64,000 nt of DNA from the NCBI GenBank assembly GCA_045590215.1, contig JAZNQO010000039.1:7275-71274 (forward strand). Direction: 5' to 3'. The DNA is from RUG563 sp045590215. GTDB taxonomy: Bacteria > Bacillota > Clostridia > Christensenellales > Aristaeellaceae. The notes under the pieces are model-generated. The model worked only from the letters and a program-made list of their open reading frames with translations. It did not search any database and was not told where the DNA came from. Positions within the stretch are counted from its first letter, which is position 1, and each line of letters opens with the position of its first letter. Below are positions 32,824-42,966 of this stretch, piece after piece. The translations under genes and the position numbers were made by a program.

Positions 32824-34344
32824 ATGCGCATGGCACGGAAAAGACAGGCAGAAGCAAGTGCCCTCCAATTGATGTGGGAAAAGGCGTTGATGATCGGGGC
32901 AGGGGTTGTGATTTTCTTTCATATGTGGTTCACTTTTGCCCGGCATTTTTTTGCTCCGGAAAATAATTTTGCCTATTCGGAACTTGCTAAAGCCCTGCTG
33001 AAAGTAGATAAATGGCTGGGGTTTGTGCTGTTTTTGGCGGTGGTTGGGTATTTGGCCGTGACGGTGCTTTGCTATCCGCAAACGTGGCATCGGGTGAAGG
33101 CCTTTTTCCGCAGGCTGCGGTGCCGGGAAATGGGGATGCTGCTTTTTGTGGTGGCCTATTATGTGGTGGGCTGCATGGTGCATACCGGTCGATATACCAA
33201 TATTTTCCGTGCCAATGATATGCTTTTGTTTGATACGGTGTTGTGCATGCTGCTGATGGTGCCGCTTTCTGTGGTGTTGGGGAAGGAAAAGGGCAAGAAG
33301 CTGGTGGACGCCGTGCTGCATGGCGTGATGCTCTTTTCCACAGCCTTTGTCTGCTGGGCTCTTTGGCATTTGTTCTCCCTCAAGCCTGTCGATTTGCCAA
33401 ACGGCCTGCAAAGCGGCATGATGGCGTCTTATTCCTTCTATCCCGGCGTGAACCAGAATATCGGGGCGGCTATCGGCGTTACGATGGCGATGATTTGCCT
33501 GTATATGGTGGCCACGCAAGGGAAAATTCTGAAAATTGTTTATGGCGTTTTTCTGGTGCCCCATGTATTTGCGGTGCTGATGACCAACTCCCGTGGCAGC
33601 TATCTGGCCTTGCTTGTTGCCTTTGCGCTGGTGGGCTTTGGCTGTGTGTGGAATCTGATGGGGAAAAAGGTGTTGGCTCTGCGAATTGCCGGTAGCGTGA
33701 TGGCGGCGGTTGTTTGCGGCGTGGCCTTTTCCTTTGTGCGCAGCGGCGCATTCCGGCTGTTTGAAGGGGTAACGCATTTCGGTGAGCTGCTGCACCCTGC
33801 TTCAGCCGGTACGGCAGAGGCAGCGGCGTCCTATGGCGATGCGGCGGCGGCGTCCGTCCGGGATATCGAAATGGATGCGGCTCGGCTGAGGATATGGAAA
33901 GCGGCGTTGAAACATATGGTTTCCTCCCCCTACACCTTCTTCTTTGGCACTCCCAGCAGCCTGATTCCGGAAGCCATCAACGAAACGCTGATTCAGCTGC
34001 AGGGAAGGGGCGGCATGTATGCCCATGCCCATAACGCCATTTTGCAGACGGGCCTGATACTGGGCGTGCCCGGCATGCTGGGGGTTGTGGCGTTTCTTGT
34101 GATGATGCTTGTGCGGTGCATTCGGGTGGTATTCGGCCGGGCACAGCAGGCGTTGCAGGGCGGATGGATATTGCCCGTTATGCTGGCGGCGGTACTGGTT
34201 GTGAATATGTTTGAGGCGTTTTTACTGTTCTATTACGCCGTGATTGCCTGCCTGTTTTTTCTCATTTGCGGCCTTGTGATTGCCGTGGATCAGGATACGC
34301 AGCTGCAGGCAGCAGCGAGCAGGAATAATCGTCGGAAGGGTTGA
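32824..34344 (+). CDS. O-antigen ligase/Wzy-like membrane protein
   Basis: The protein has 506 residues with about 11 membrane segments. A large loop (residues ~320-410) holds the family marks: RLRIWKAAL, then FFFGTPSSL and YAHAHNAILQTGLILG, matching the Wzy_C/O-antigen ligase pattern (HNxxLQ). TNSRGSYLALL lies before the loop. Such proteins polymerise or ligate lipid-linked glycans on the outer face of the membrane. The start may be 32824 or the ATG two codons later. Two GT-C-like genes follow at 6 and 23 bases, so the three probably build a surface polysaccharide or glycoprotein. Confidence 0.8.
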   Translation: MRMARKRQAEASALQLMWEKALMIGAGVVIFFHMWFTFARHFFAPENNFAYSELAKALLKVDKWLGFVLFLAVVGYLAVTVLCYPQTWHRVKAFFRRLRCREMGMLLFVVAYYVVGCMVHTGRYTNIFRANDMLLFDTVLCMLLMVPLSVVLGKEKGKKLVDAVLHGVMLFSTAFVCWALWHLFSLKPVDLPNGLQSGMMASYSFYPGVNQNIGAAIGVTMAMICLYMVATQGKILKIVYGVFLVPHVFAVLMTNSRGSYLALLVAFALVGFGCVWNLMGKKVLALRIAGSVMAAVVCGVAFSFVRSGAFRLFEGVTHFGELLHPASAGTAEAAASYGDAAAASVRDIEMDAARLRIWKAALKHMVSSPYTFFFGTPSSLIPEAINETLIQLQGRGGMYAHAHNAILQTGLILGVPGMLGVVAFLVMMLVRCIRVVFGRAQQALQGGWILPVMLAAVLVVNMFEAFLLFYYAVIACLFFLICGLVIAVDQDTQLQAAASRNNRRKG

Positions 34345-34350
34345 GGATTG

Positions 34351-36411
34351 ATGAATAAGAAACTGCAAATCAGGCTGGGCACGGCATGGTCTCTGGCGAT
34401 AATGTATGCAGCGGTGGTGCTGGTGCGGTTTTTGCTGGCACTTTTGACCAGTGCTTATCCCACCGTGTCCATTGACGAATTTTTGTATTACAGCCTTGGC
34501 CGCTCCATCGCCACGGAAGGCGAGCTCTTGTTCCGGGGACAGCCGGCGGATTATTCTTTTATCACGTATCCGTTGGTGATTGCGCCGATTTATTGGATCT
34601 TTCAGGATGGGGCGCATTATTTCCGGCTGATTCAGCTGTGGAATATTCTTCTGATGTCCCTGTCCCTTTTCCCCATGTTTGGGCTGTATAAGATGATGCT
34701 GGGGGACGAAAAGAAGGCCTTCTGGCTGACGGGCGTTTCCATGCTGCTGCCGGATTTTGTGCTGGGGCAGATGATTTTCAGCGAATCGATCATTTATCCC
34801 ATGTTTTTTGCCATGCTGTATTGCGCTTTCCGCTATATGCGCAGCAGGGAAGGGCTGCTGCCCGTGTTCATCGGCGTTTTGGGTGCGCTTTCCTATTTTG
34901 CAAAGCCGGGTGCCGTGGTACCGGCGGCGGTGTTTCTTTGCTTCTTCCTGCTCTTTGGCATTTTGAACAAGGAGAAAAAGCAGATATTGTTTTCTGCTTT
35001 GGGCATAGCGGCATTGGCGGCGGTATTTGTTTTGCTGCAATGCCTCGTCCGGTATGGCTTCCATTACGAGAGCAGCTTGCTGTCCCTGTATGAGCAGCAA
35101 ATCGGCGGTGGCCGGGGCTTGCAGATGGGTGCATTTTTGAAGGGTCTGGCACTCTATCCTTATTATCTGATTTTGTCTGGCGGTATTATCTGCGCCGTGT
35201 ATCCCTTCACCGTCTGGCGCAAGTGGGCCAAAGAGCACAAGTGGTTTGCACTGATGATTCTTCTGTGTCTGCTTGGCATGATTGTGGGCACTGCATGGAG
35301 CGTCAACCGCTATGAATATTCTGTAACCAAGGCGCATCTGCGCTATATGGCCATGTATATTCCGCTGATGCTGTTGTTTTGCCATTTGCCGGTGGTGGAA
35401 GAAACCCAGCCTAAAGCCCGTGGGAAGAAGGCTGCCGTGAAGAAGGAAAAGATGATTCTGCCCATCATTTTGCTTGGGTATGTGGCGGTGTTCACACTGG
35501 TATTCGGTTGTGATATGGCCAGTACAACGGACTGCTATCCCTTCATGCCGGTAGCGTTCATTCTGATGAACGCAGCCAAGTCCACAGCGATGAAATGGGT
35601 GTTTAATCTGCTGATTATTGCGGGCTGCGTGCTCACATATGTGCAGCTGGCAAAGCCGAAAAAGAATAAGCATTTTTTGCAGATTTGCACGGGCTTTCTG
35701 GCGGTGTTCATGATTGTGAATGCCATTGAGGGCATGGCCGTTTTCCAGAAGAAAATCAAGCCTACCACCCCCGGCTATGCGGCGGAAGCGAAGCGGCTTG
35801 TGGGGGATGATGATTATGTTTATGTGTATTCAAGCGAAGCGACGCTGGATAATATGTTTGACGTAAACACACGGAAAAACACGCCCTATGTGTTGCTCAA
35901 TGATTTGTTCAACCGCTTGTATGAAAACGGTGGCGTGTATGCGCCCTTTGTGCCGGAGGAAGCCCGCGGCACCCGGCCCAAATACGAAACGCCGGATACC
36001 GAAACCATGGTGTTTGACACCACGGCTTATCCCATGATGAAATTCAGCGAATATGCTGAAGTGACGCCTGTTGCTACCAAATATTATGTGGTGCGCTTTG
36101 AGAAAGATAAGCCGCTGGCCGATGCCATCATTGCCAATGTGAACCGGCGGATTCTGAATGCCGGAGAGTTTGCCATTCTGATGATTCATAATGAAGATTA
36201 TCTCACGCAGCCATTGAGAATTCGCTTTGATATTCAAAGCAGCGTGGAACAGACGTTCAAGATTTTTTCCGAAGCGGAAGTGAAGACTTTCACCGTGAAT
36301 CCCGGCAGGGCGTGGTATGAAGTGGTGCTGGATAACCCCCAGATGGCCTATAATTTCTCCGCAGATACCGCCGATATTGAATTGTTCCAGTATGAACTGA
36401 TTCCCCAGTGA
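34351..36411 (+). CDS. GT-C-fold membrane glycosyltransferase-like protein, paralogue 1
   Basis: The protein has 686 residues. About 12 membrane segments are followed by a ~150-residue external C-terminal domain. The first loop has TVSIDEFLYYSLGRSIATEGELLFRG, placing an acidic DE pair where GT-C glycosyltransferases (ArnT, PMT, GT39/GT83) have their catalytic aspartate. Such enzymes use polyprenyl-phosphate sugars. The protein is homologous along its length to the next gene product (same IDE...GQP.DY block and same VYVPFVPEE-like C-terminal block). GAGG lies just before the ATG. Confidence 0.7.
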   Translation: MNKKLQIRLGTAWSLAIMYAAVVLVRFLLALLTSAYPTVSIDEFLYYSLGRSIATEGELLFRGQPADYSFITYPLVIAPIYWIFQDGAHYFRLIQLWNILLMSLSLFPMFGLYKMMLGDEKKAFWLTGVSMLLPDFVLGQMIFSESIIYPMFFAMLYCAFRYMRSREGLLPVFIGVLGALSYFAKPGAVVPAAVFLCFFLLFGILNKEKKQILFSALGIAALAAVFVLLQCLVRYGFHYESSLLSLYEQQIGGGRGLQMGAFLKGLALYPYYLILSGGIICAVYPFTVWRKWAKEHKWFALMILLCLLGMIVGTAWSVNRYEYSVTKAHLRYMAMYIPLMLLFCHLPVVEETQPKARGKKAAVKKEKMILPIILLGYVAVFTLVFGCDMASTTDCYPFMPVAFILMNAAKSTAMKWVFNLLIIAGCVLTYVQLAKPKKNKHFLQICTGFLAVFMIVNAIEGMAVFQKKIKPTTPGYAAEAKRLVGDDDYVYVYSSEATLDNMFDVNTRKNTPYVLLNDLFNRLYENGGVYAPFVPEEARGTRPKYETPDTETMVFDTTAYPMMKFSEYAEVTPVATKYYVVRFEKDKPLADAIIANVNRRILNAGEFAILMIHNEDYLTQPLRIRFDIQSSVEQTFKIFSEAEVKTFTVNPGRAWYEVVLDNPQMAYNFSADTADIELFQYELIPQ

Positions 36412-36434
36412 TTTTGCCAAAGGAGGAAAAGCCG

Positions 36435-38471
36435 ATGCCTCGTGCCGTCAAGCAGAAAAAAACCATGCGGTTTTCTGTGCTCGTTTTGTTCCTTGTGTCG
36501 TTTGTGATTCGCTGCGTGCTGCATTTTGCCTTGATGAACGGCCCCTCCATTGTGATTGACGAAGGGCTGTATACCAATATTGCCCGGTCGCTTGCATGGG
36601 AAGGGGAATTGGCTTTCCGGGGGCAGCCGGTGGATTATCCCTATTTACTGTATTCCCTGACGCTGGTGCCGCTTTACTGGCTGAACAGGCTGCTGGGGGG
36701 CGATGTGTATCGCTATGTGCAGTTTTTCGGCACGCTGGTGATCACTTCTTCTGTGTTTCCTGCGTATCTGTTTGCCAAGGATTTCACGCAGGATCAAAAG
36801 AAAGCAAAGATAGCGGCGGTCTTGGTATCGCTGATGCCGGATATGATTATGGGCGGCTACGAAATGGCGGAATGCCTGATATGGCCGCTGACGATATGGA
36901 TGTTTGTGTTTGCGTATCGGCTGTACCGGGACGGCGGTTGGAAAAACGCTTTGCTGACTGCCTTTTTTTCCGGCCTGTTGTTCTTTGCCAAGCCAGGGGC
37001 TGTGGTGATGGGGGCAGGGCTGCTGGTTTTCTATTTGTTCCATGCCTTTTTCCGGGAAAAGGAAAACAGAAAGCAGGCTGTGGTTGCCCTGCTTTTGCTC
37101 CTTGGCATGGCGGCCGCTGTTTTCGGGCTGTATCACCTGCTGTTCCCCTATGATAAATCCCTGATGGGCTTATATGCCAAGCAGACCTCCGAATGGAAAA
37201 GCGGCGATTTGCTGGTGGCTCTGGAAGGCGTATTTGTGATGGCGTTTTTGTTCCTGTTCGGTTGCGGCGGCATTGGTGGCCTGCTGCCGCTGATGCGGAT
37301 AAAGCACTATGATGCGAAAAAACGGCATTTCATCATTGGCACATCCATTGGCGTTCTTGTTTCCATCATCGGCACGGCCATTTTTGTGGTGCCCTATAAA
37401 TGGACGGGTGCACTGGGGCAGATTCCGGTGCATATGCGGTATTGCGCCATGTTTGTGCCGGCCTTTATGGTGTTCTTTTTAGGGATGGAAAAGCCCAGTG
37501 GCAAGATGAGCAAGGCCACGATGACAGCACTCCTTCTCTTTGCGGTTTTGTGCGTTTTCCCCGGTGTTCGCATTGGCTTTGTACCGGGGGAAACCACCAT
37601 CGCCGATTCGGTTCTTTTGTCTGCGTTTTGCAAATACGGCTTTGAAAAGCCCACGGCGGCGGGATGGGTGATCACGGCGATTGTGGCCGGGGTTTGCCTA
37701 TATCTGGTTACCCAGCATCGGAAGGGCTGGGGCGATAAAGTGCAAAAATATGGGGCCGCTTTTTTAGCTTTTTCCTTGCTTTTCCATGCGGTTTGCGCCT
37801 ATATTGGGTATCATTCCAAGGATGACCCGACGCTGATTGCCGATGTGAAGGAAGCGGGGGAAATGGTTGGGGATCAGGAATGTCTGGGGATTACCCAGCG
37901 GTATTATGACGATGTGTTTTCCTATTGGCTGGACAGCCGGCTGAACCCGCCCATGCAGCAGGTGACCATTGACCAGATGTATGTGAAAGTACTGGAAACG
38001 GATGGGGTGTATGTGCCCTTCGTGCCGGAAGAGCAGGCCCCCAATGCCTTTAACCACGAAACGACGGATACGGATAAATTCCTGCTGGGGCTGTATATCA
38101 GCCAGCATCTGGAGCTGAATGAAAGCGTAAAAACGCAGGTAACGAAAAATGGTTATTTCACCTTGGCGCAGATTATCCCCGGGGAAAGATGGGTGGATTC
38201 CATGATGTACGGGCTGGACAGGTGCTGGCTGTACCCGGAGGAAAAGGGCTATATCACGGTATTGGACGAAAACCGCATCCGGGACGGCAAAGTGACGCTG
38301 CATATCCGGGCAGCCGGTAGCGGCACGCTGATGATTGACGATACGGAGATTCCTGTGCAACTGGAAATGACGGAGTACACCGTTTCCGTGCCGTATCAGC
38401 GGTATATTCCCATGACGGCGCAGGGGGATCAGGTGTATATCGAATCCTATAGAACAGAAATTTTTGAATAA
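36435..38471 (+). CDS. GT-C-fold membrane glycosyltransferase-like protein, paralogue 2
   Basis: The protein has 678 residues and the same layout as the preceding gene product: IVIDEGLYTNIARSLAWEGELAFRGQPVDYPY in the first loop, about 12 membrane segments, then an external domain with GVYVPFVPEEQAPNAF. AAAGGAGG lies nine bases before the ATG at 36435; an earlier frame start at 36408 overlaps the previous stop and is less likely. The pair arose by tandem duplication and has diverged, probably to transfer different sugars. No cytoplasmic glycosyltransferase is nearby. Confidence 0.7.
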   Translation: MPRAVKQKKTMRFSVLVLFLVSFVIRCVLHFALMNGPSIVIDEGLYTNIARSLAWEGELAFRGQPVDYPYLLYSLTLVPLYWLNRLLGGDVYRYVQFFGTLVITSSVFPAYLFAKDFTQDQKKAKIAAVLVSLMPDMIMGGYEMAECLIWPLTIWMFVFAYRLYRDGGWKNALLTAFFSGLLFFAKPGAVVMGAGLLVFYLFHAFFREKENRKQAVVALLLLLGMAAAVFGLYHLLFPYDKSLMGLYAKQTSEWKSGDLLVALEGVFVMAFLFLFGCGGIGGLLPLMRIKHYDAKKRHFIIGTSIGVLVSIIGTAIFVVPYKWTGALGQIPVHMRYCAMFVPAFMVFFLGMEKPSGKMSKATMTALLLFAVLCVFPGVRIGFVPGETTIADSVLLSAFCKYGFEKPTAAGWVITAIVAGVCLYLVTQHRKGWGDKVQKYGAAFLAFSLLFHAVCAYIGYHSKDDPTLIADVKEAGEMVGDQECLGITQRYYDDVFSYWLDSRLNPPMQQVTIDQMYVKVLETDGVYVPFVPEEQAPNAFNHETTDTDKFLLGLYISQHLELNESVKTQVTKNGYFTLAQIIPGERWVDSMMYGLDRCWLYPEEKGYITVLDENRIRDGKVTLHIRAAGSGTLMIDDTEIPVQLEMTEYTVSVPYQRYIPMTAQGDQVYIESYRTEIFE

Positions 38472-38485
38472 GGCTGAAAATAAAA

Positions 38486-38522
38486 GAAAACCGGCGCAGA
38501 AAGGGAACTGCGTCGGTTTTTT
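38486..38522. terminator. Bidirectional terminator between convergent genes
   Basis: AAAACCGGCGCAG pairs with CTGCGTCGGTTTT, one wobble; A-run on one side and T-run on the other serve both strands. Confidence 0.88.
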
Positions 38523-38541
38523 GTGATGTTAGGAAGAACGT

Positions 38542-40281
38542 TTAATTCACCTGTGATGCAGATTGGATGCGGTGCATCCGGGCGTAGATGCCGCCGAGGG
38601 CGACCAGCTCTTCGTGGGTGCCCTGCTCGGCTACTTTGCCTTCGTCGATGACTAAAATCTGGTCGGCGTGGCGGATGGTGGACAGCCGATGGGCGATGGC
38701 CACGATGGTGCATTTTCCGGCAATCTGGCCGATGGCCTGCTGAATCTGCTGTTCTGTTTCCACGTCCACGGAGGCGGTGGCTTCGTCCAGAATGATGATG
38801 GGGGATTTGCGCAAGATAGCCCTTGCAATGGCCACACGCTGCTTCTGGCCGCCGGAGAGGCGCAGGCCTCTTTCGCCAACTTGCGTTTGATAGCCGTCCG
38901 GCATCTGCATGATATCTGAATGGATATTGGCCGCCTTGGCCGCTTCCACGATTTCCTGCTGGCTGGCCTTGGGCACGGCATAGCCGATATTTTCGGCAAT
39001 GGTGCCGTTAAAGAGGAAGGTATCCTGCAAAACGGGGGAGATATTACGGCGCAGGCTTTCCACGGTGATATCCTGAATATCATGGCCGTCGATGCGGATG
39101 CAGCCGCCGGAGGGTTCATAAAAACGGGAAATGAGCTGGGTGAGGGTGGTTTTGCCAACGCCGGTGGGGCCCACCAAGGCCAGCATCTGCCCAGGCTTGC
39201 AATGGAAGGAAACATCCTGAAGGACGGGCATATCTTCCTGATAGGAAAAACTCACGTTTTCAAAGGTGATGCTGCCTTGCACACGCCCTGCGTCCACTGC
39301 GTTTTCCTTATCCACGATTTCGCAGGGGGTATCTAAAATGGCTATCACACGCTCGGCTCCGGCAAGGGATTGCTGGGTGCTTTCCAATAGATTGGCAAGC
39401 CCGGCGATGGGGGCATAAAAAAGCCCCAAATACAGCATGAAAGCCACGATATCCGCCACGCTCAACCCCTCGTGATAGGCAAGCAAGCCGCCAAACCCCA
39501 CCACCAAAATGGTGCCGATGGAGGAAATGAACTCCACCGAAGGATGGAACACGGCACTGATTTTCAGGGCGTGGAGCATGGCCTTTACATGGTCAAAATT
39601 CTTTTCGTTCACCTGCGCCGTTTCATAGCTTTCCCGGCCGAAGGACTGAATTTCATGCACGCCGGAAAGATTATCCTGCAATTTGCCGTTCAGTTCGCCC
39701 ATCTTTTTCTGGGAAATGCGGAAGAAGGGGCGCACCTTCTTGGCAAAGATGATGCCGGAAAGGAGAATCAGGGGGATGGGGAAGCAAGTGATGAGAGCCA
39801 GTTTCCAATTGATGGTCAAAAGCACCGTTAGAACCCCCACGAACGTGACCACATTGGTAATCATATCGGGGATGATATGGGCATACAGAAGTTCAAAATC
39901 ACGGGTATCGTTCACTACCCGGCTCATCAGATCGCCCGTTTGCTTGTCATGGAAAAAGCCCAGATGTAACCGTTCCATTTTGTCATAGGTTTTGGTGCGC
40001 AGATCGCCCACCAGATACCATGCAGCCTTATGCGCCAAATAATTGCTCATGAACCGAAAGAGGATGCGTAAAAGATACAGCACCACCAAAATAACGGTAA
40101 GATAGCCGATCTGGGACAGGGCAGCCTGATCCACCCCTTTTTCCACAATGCCCGTCATGGCGGAAAGGGCCTTGGGAGCGGCCAGATTCACCCCAGTGAG
40201 CCCCAGCGTGCCTAAAATGGCCAGTACATACAGGTGCTTATACTTCAGTGCTTCCCGGCTGAGCTTCAATAAAATACGCAT
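38542..40281 (-). CDS. ABC exporter, fused permease and ATPase (MsbA/MDR-like)
   Basis: This 579-residue half transporter works as a homodimer or with a partner. Residues 1-300 hold six membrane helices. The ATPase has Walker A ALVGPTGVGKTTLTQL, signature RLSGGQKQRVAIARAI, Walker B PIIILDEATASVD and the switch histidine IVAIAHRLST. The ATG at 40281 is about nine bases after AAGGAG; an in-frame ATG six codons earlier is less well placed. Lipid, peptide or drug export are all possible. It stands alone between two intergenic regions. Confidence 0.92.
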   Translation of the reverse strand: MRILLKLSREALKYKHLYVLAILGTLGLTGVNLAAPKALSAMTGIVEKGVDQAALSQIGYLTVILVVLYLLRILFRFMSNYLAHKAAWYLVGDLRTKTYDKMERLHLGFFHDKQTGDLMSRVVNDTRDFELLYAHIIPDMITNVVTFVGVLTVLLTINWKLALITCFPIPLILLSGIIFAKKVRPFFRISQKKMGELNGKLQDNLSGVHEIQSFGRESYETAQVNEKNFDHVKAMLHALKISAVFHPSVEFISSIGTILVVGFGGLLAYHEGLSVADIVAFMLYLGLFYAPIAGLANLLESTQQSLAGAERVIAILDTPCEIVDKENAVDAGRVQGSITFENVSFSYQEDMPVLQDVSFHCKPGQMLALVGPTGVGKTTLTQLISRFYEPSGGCIRIDGHDIQDITVESLRRNISPVLQDTFLFNGTIAENIGYAVPKASQQEIVEAAKAANIHSDIMQMPDGYQTQVGERGLRLSGGQKQRVAIARAILRKSPIIILDEATASVDVETEQQIQQAIGQIAGKCTIVAIAHRLSTIRHADQILVIDEGKVAEQGTHEELVALGGIYARMHRIQSASQVN

Positions 40282-40803
40282 AAGCCTATCTCCTTGCATG
40301 AATTGATTGATTCAGTTTCATCTTATCATATCTGCTTTGGCATTGACAAGCCTTGTTCGTGTCACAAACCGTTGTATATCTGCTATTTTTTGCTGAAAGC
40401 AGAACATGTTCATGCTATACTTTTTTTGATGTATGGCTTATTTATGTTAAATGAAGAAAAGCTCCCTGATGCGCAAAGGGGTCAGCAAGATGGAATATAA
40501 AGAAACGGAATGCCTCCGGGGCATTATCCTGGTGGCAAAGGGCGAAAAAAGGTGGATTTTGTGCTGAAAAATATGGCCTATGTGAACGTATTCAGCCATG
40601 AAATCTGCCATGACGATATGGCCATTTTCGGTGATGCCATTACCGGTTTTTGGCACTAATCAGAGGGAAAAGGAAATGGATGTGCAGGGCAAGGCACTCT
40701 GCCTATACTGCCGCAGGAATTTTTTCTGTCCATGAATGCCCCTTGCCGGGGTTCGGGGGTGGAACCCCCGATACTCCCGTTATTCGCACATACGGCCATT
40801 GCC
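40282..40803. other. Gene-poor stretch, 522 bases
   Basis: Apart from the promoter side of the ABC exporter and the gene remnant at 40490-40659, this region holds only a GC-rich hairpin near 40745-40790 (GGGTTCGGGGG/GGAACCCCC) and no intact gene, RNA or repeat that I recognise. Confidence 0.5.
40490..40659 (+). pseudogene. Probable frameshifted gene remnant
   Basis: ATG at 40490 opens MEYKETECLRGIILVAKGEK and then stops (TGA at 40563-40565). Shifting frame near 40548-40553 continues as DFVLKNMAYVNVFSHEICHDDMAIFGDAI and ends at TAA 40657-40659. The two parts look like one small protein broken by an indel; total length 170 is not a multiple of three. I do not recognise the family. It may also be a chance arrangement. 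Confidence 0.35.
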
Positions 40804-42966
40804 TTACCCCAGACCGCCTTGATTGGGGTCGCCGGGGGTTGATTCGATGGTATAGCGGGTATAGCCATCGGTGAAGGTGAGGGTATAGGCGGGGGCGGCG
40901 GCATTCTTTGGCGTATAGGTGACGCTGTCGCCTTCCACGGTCTTTTCGTACAGCGATTCGTCCGTCATGGGCACAAAGGGCTCATCCAGCGTCATATCAC
41001 CGTATTCCTTGGTGATGGCGATATCTGCCATGTGTGCAATGCCCATTTCCTGCACGGCCATGGGTGCGTAATCTCTGTGCAGGGTGTAAATCTGCAAAGG
41101 ATTATCAAAGGCATAATTGTCGGATTTATAAGCCATTTTATCGGTGATTGTGCCGGTATTGGCATCCACTTCCACAAGATACACCCCGGTATCGTCCCAC
41201 ATATAGGCTTTCCAGACAGGATTGGGCTGGGCGTCAATCAGCACCATGCGGATGATGTCTGTCACGCCCTGACTGTTTTGATGAATCACTTCCATGGCAT
41301 CCTGCCGGGTGAGCTTTACGGAATCGGCGGCAGGATAACGGGTGATTTTGAGCAGCTTTCCTTCCATGGTGGTAGCTTCCAGCGCATCCACTGCGTCGCC
41401 CAGCTTCTGCCAGATGGACTGATCCCAGTCATTGGCGGAGCCGTACACCTGCTGGAAGCGTGTATAGGCGTTATCGGCGGTAAGGCCGGGCGCACTGAAA
41501 GAGCGCACATCGCAGGTTTTATCGCCGTTCACCCAAACCATGGCATCCCCGTATTCCAGTGTTTTCGCACGGAAGCGGATGGTGTAGCGGCTCTGATTGG
41601 GCAGATAAGAAATATCAGCGGTGTAGCAGTTTTCGTCATCGAAAGGCACGGTATTATCCTGCATTTTGCTGTACAGGGCTTCTTTGGCAAGCTGCATGGC
41701 GTCATCGGCGGTCATGGTGCCTTCCAGTGCCTTTTCATAGGTTTCCAGCAGCACATATTTGAACCAGTTGTTGATGAATGCGCCGGACACATCCTTTTCT
41801 AGCAGGATTTCCCCGGTCTTTGCATCCATTTCATAGGTGATGCGTCTGGATTTTTCCTGCGCATCCTGGCCGTAAACAGTAGCTTTCCAAATGTTTTGCC
41901 CATCCTTTGCCAGCATCAGCACATAGTTTTCATACACCGTTTTCAGATTGGCTTTCTCAAGGGCAATCCGGGCAGCTTCTTCCATGGCAAGATCGCTTTC
42001 TGTGGGCAGGGGATAGGAGCTTAAAAGGAAAGCGTCGTGCTGCTCGTTCCAGTACGCGCTCTTTTCCGCCTTGGGCAGCATTTCGGAAAGCACATGCCAT
42101 GCTTCCTGATCCCATCCGTTCTGGGTGCCAACCCGATAGCTGTAGCGATTGGAGATGGCATTGATGAGGTCTTGCTCTGTATAGGTTTCCCAAACCTGCG
42201 GCGTGATGGTGCAGGGCGCACTGGCCTTGCCCTGATGGTCAAAGGCTACATGACATTCGGGGTGGATAAGGTTCTTGGGCAGGAAGGAGAAACGCCATCC
42301 GCTTTCGTCAAATTCCTCGGTGGTGCGGTAAATGGCTTCATCTTCCAAGGGCAGGGGCGTTTCGCTTTCCGCCTGCAGCAGCTGAAGAGCCAAGGCTCGG
42401 GCTTCTTCCGAGGGCATCTGGCCGTCGCCGGGCAGGGAATTACGGTTTTCGCTCCAGAAGCCGATTTCCACCATCATATCGCCATACCAATGCCGCTGCT
42501 CCACCGTCCATTCATAGTAGAGGCCGCCAAAGGCTTCCCGGCAGATATCCATGATGGCTTCTTCTTCCCAGTAGCCTTCGCCGTTGCGAAGGGCTTGCAT
42601 GATGTTGCTGTCGTCCTTCAATTGCAGGCCGTTTTCTGTGGCAAATTGCACCAGCTGTTCCAATTCTGCCTGCGAGAAGGTTTCGGTTGGAATCACGTCT
42701 CCGTCATTTTCCAAGGCCATGGGGACGGCCTTTTGCTCCACGATTTCCGTGCCGGAAAGCAGGCTGACAGCCAGAGCCGAGATGGAAAGGAGCAGCAGGA
42801 TAATGGTCAGTATCAGACCGAATGATAATTTCTTTTTCATTTTTATTTCGCCTTTCTCCTGTATCTGCCCCATGATTTTCTGGGCAAGGAAGGGGTTTGG
42901 CTGCAGGGAGCGGCAACGGCTGTCAACGGCCGCCTGAATGGCTCTCTTTACATGCTTTTCGTCCAT
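40804..42966 (-). CDS. Membrane-anchored PepSY-like protein, likely partner of the ECF sigma factor
   Basis: The protein has 720 residues. The start at 42966 follows GGAGGGG and overlaps the sigma gene stop by 19 bases. Residues 1-42 are cytoplasmic, 43-68 form one membrane helix (KKKLSFGLILTIILLLLSISALA), and the rest is outside. The external part has repeated PepSY-like units (YEMDAKTGEILLEKD, LVEVDANTGTI). A short cytoplasmic N-terminus before a single helix, encoded right behind an ECF sigma gene, is the layout of anti-sigma factors. The N-terminal domain is not a recognisable ZAS zinc domain, so the role is inferred from context. Confidence 0.65.
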   Translation of the reverse strand: MDEKHVKRAIQAAVDSRCRSLQPNPFLAQKIMGQIQEKGEIKMKKKLSFGLILTIILLLLSISALAVSLLSGTEIVEQKAVPMALENDGDVIPTETFSQAELEQLVQFATENGLQLKDDSNIMQALRNGEGYWEEEAIMDICREAFGGLYYEWTVEQRHWYGDMMVEIGFWSENRNSLPGDGQMPSEEARALALQLLQAESETPLPLEDEAIYRTTEEFDESGWRFSFLPKNLIHPECHVAFDHQGKASAPCTITPQVWETYTEQDLINAISNRYSYRVGTQNGWDQEAWHVLSEMLPKAEKSAYWNEQHDAFLLSSYPLPTESDLAMEEAARIALEKANLKTVYENYVLMLAKDGQNIWKATVYGQDAQEKSRRITYEMDAKTGEILLEKDVSGAFINNWFKYVLLETYEKALEGTMTADDAMQLAKEALYSKMQDNTVPFDDENCYTADISYLPNQSRYTIRFRAKTLEYGDAMVWVNGDKTCDVRSFSAPGLTADNAYTRFQQVYGSANDWDQSIWQKLGDAVDALEATTMEGKLLKITRYPAADSVKLTRQDAMEVIHQNSQGVTDIIRMVLIDAQPNPVWKAYMWDDTGVYLVEVDANTGTITDKMAYKSDNYAFDNPLQIYTLHRDYAPMAVQEMGIAHMADIAITKEYGDMTLDEPFVPMTDESLYEKTVEGDSVTYTPKNAAAPAYTLTFTDGYTRYTIESTPGDPNQGGLG

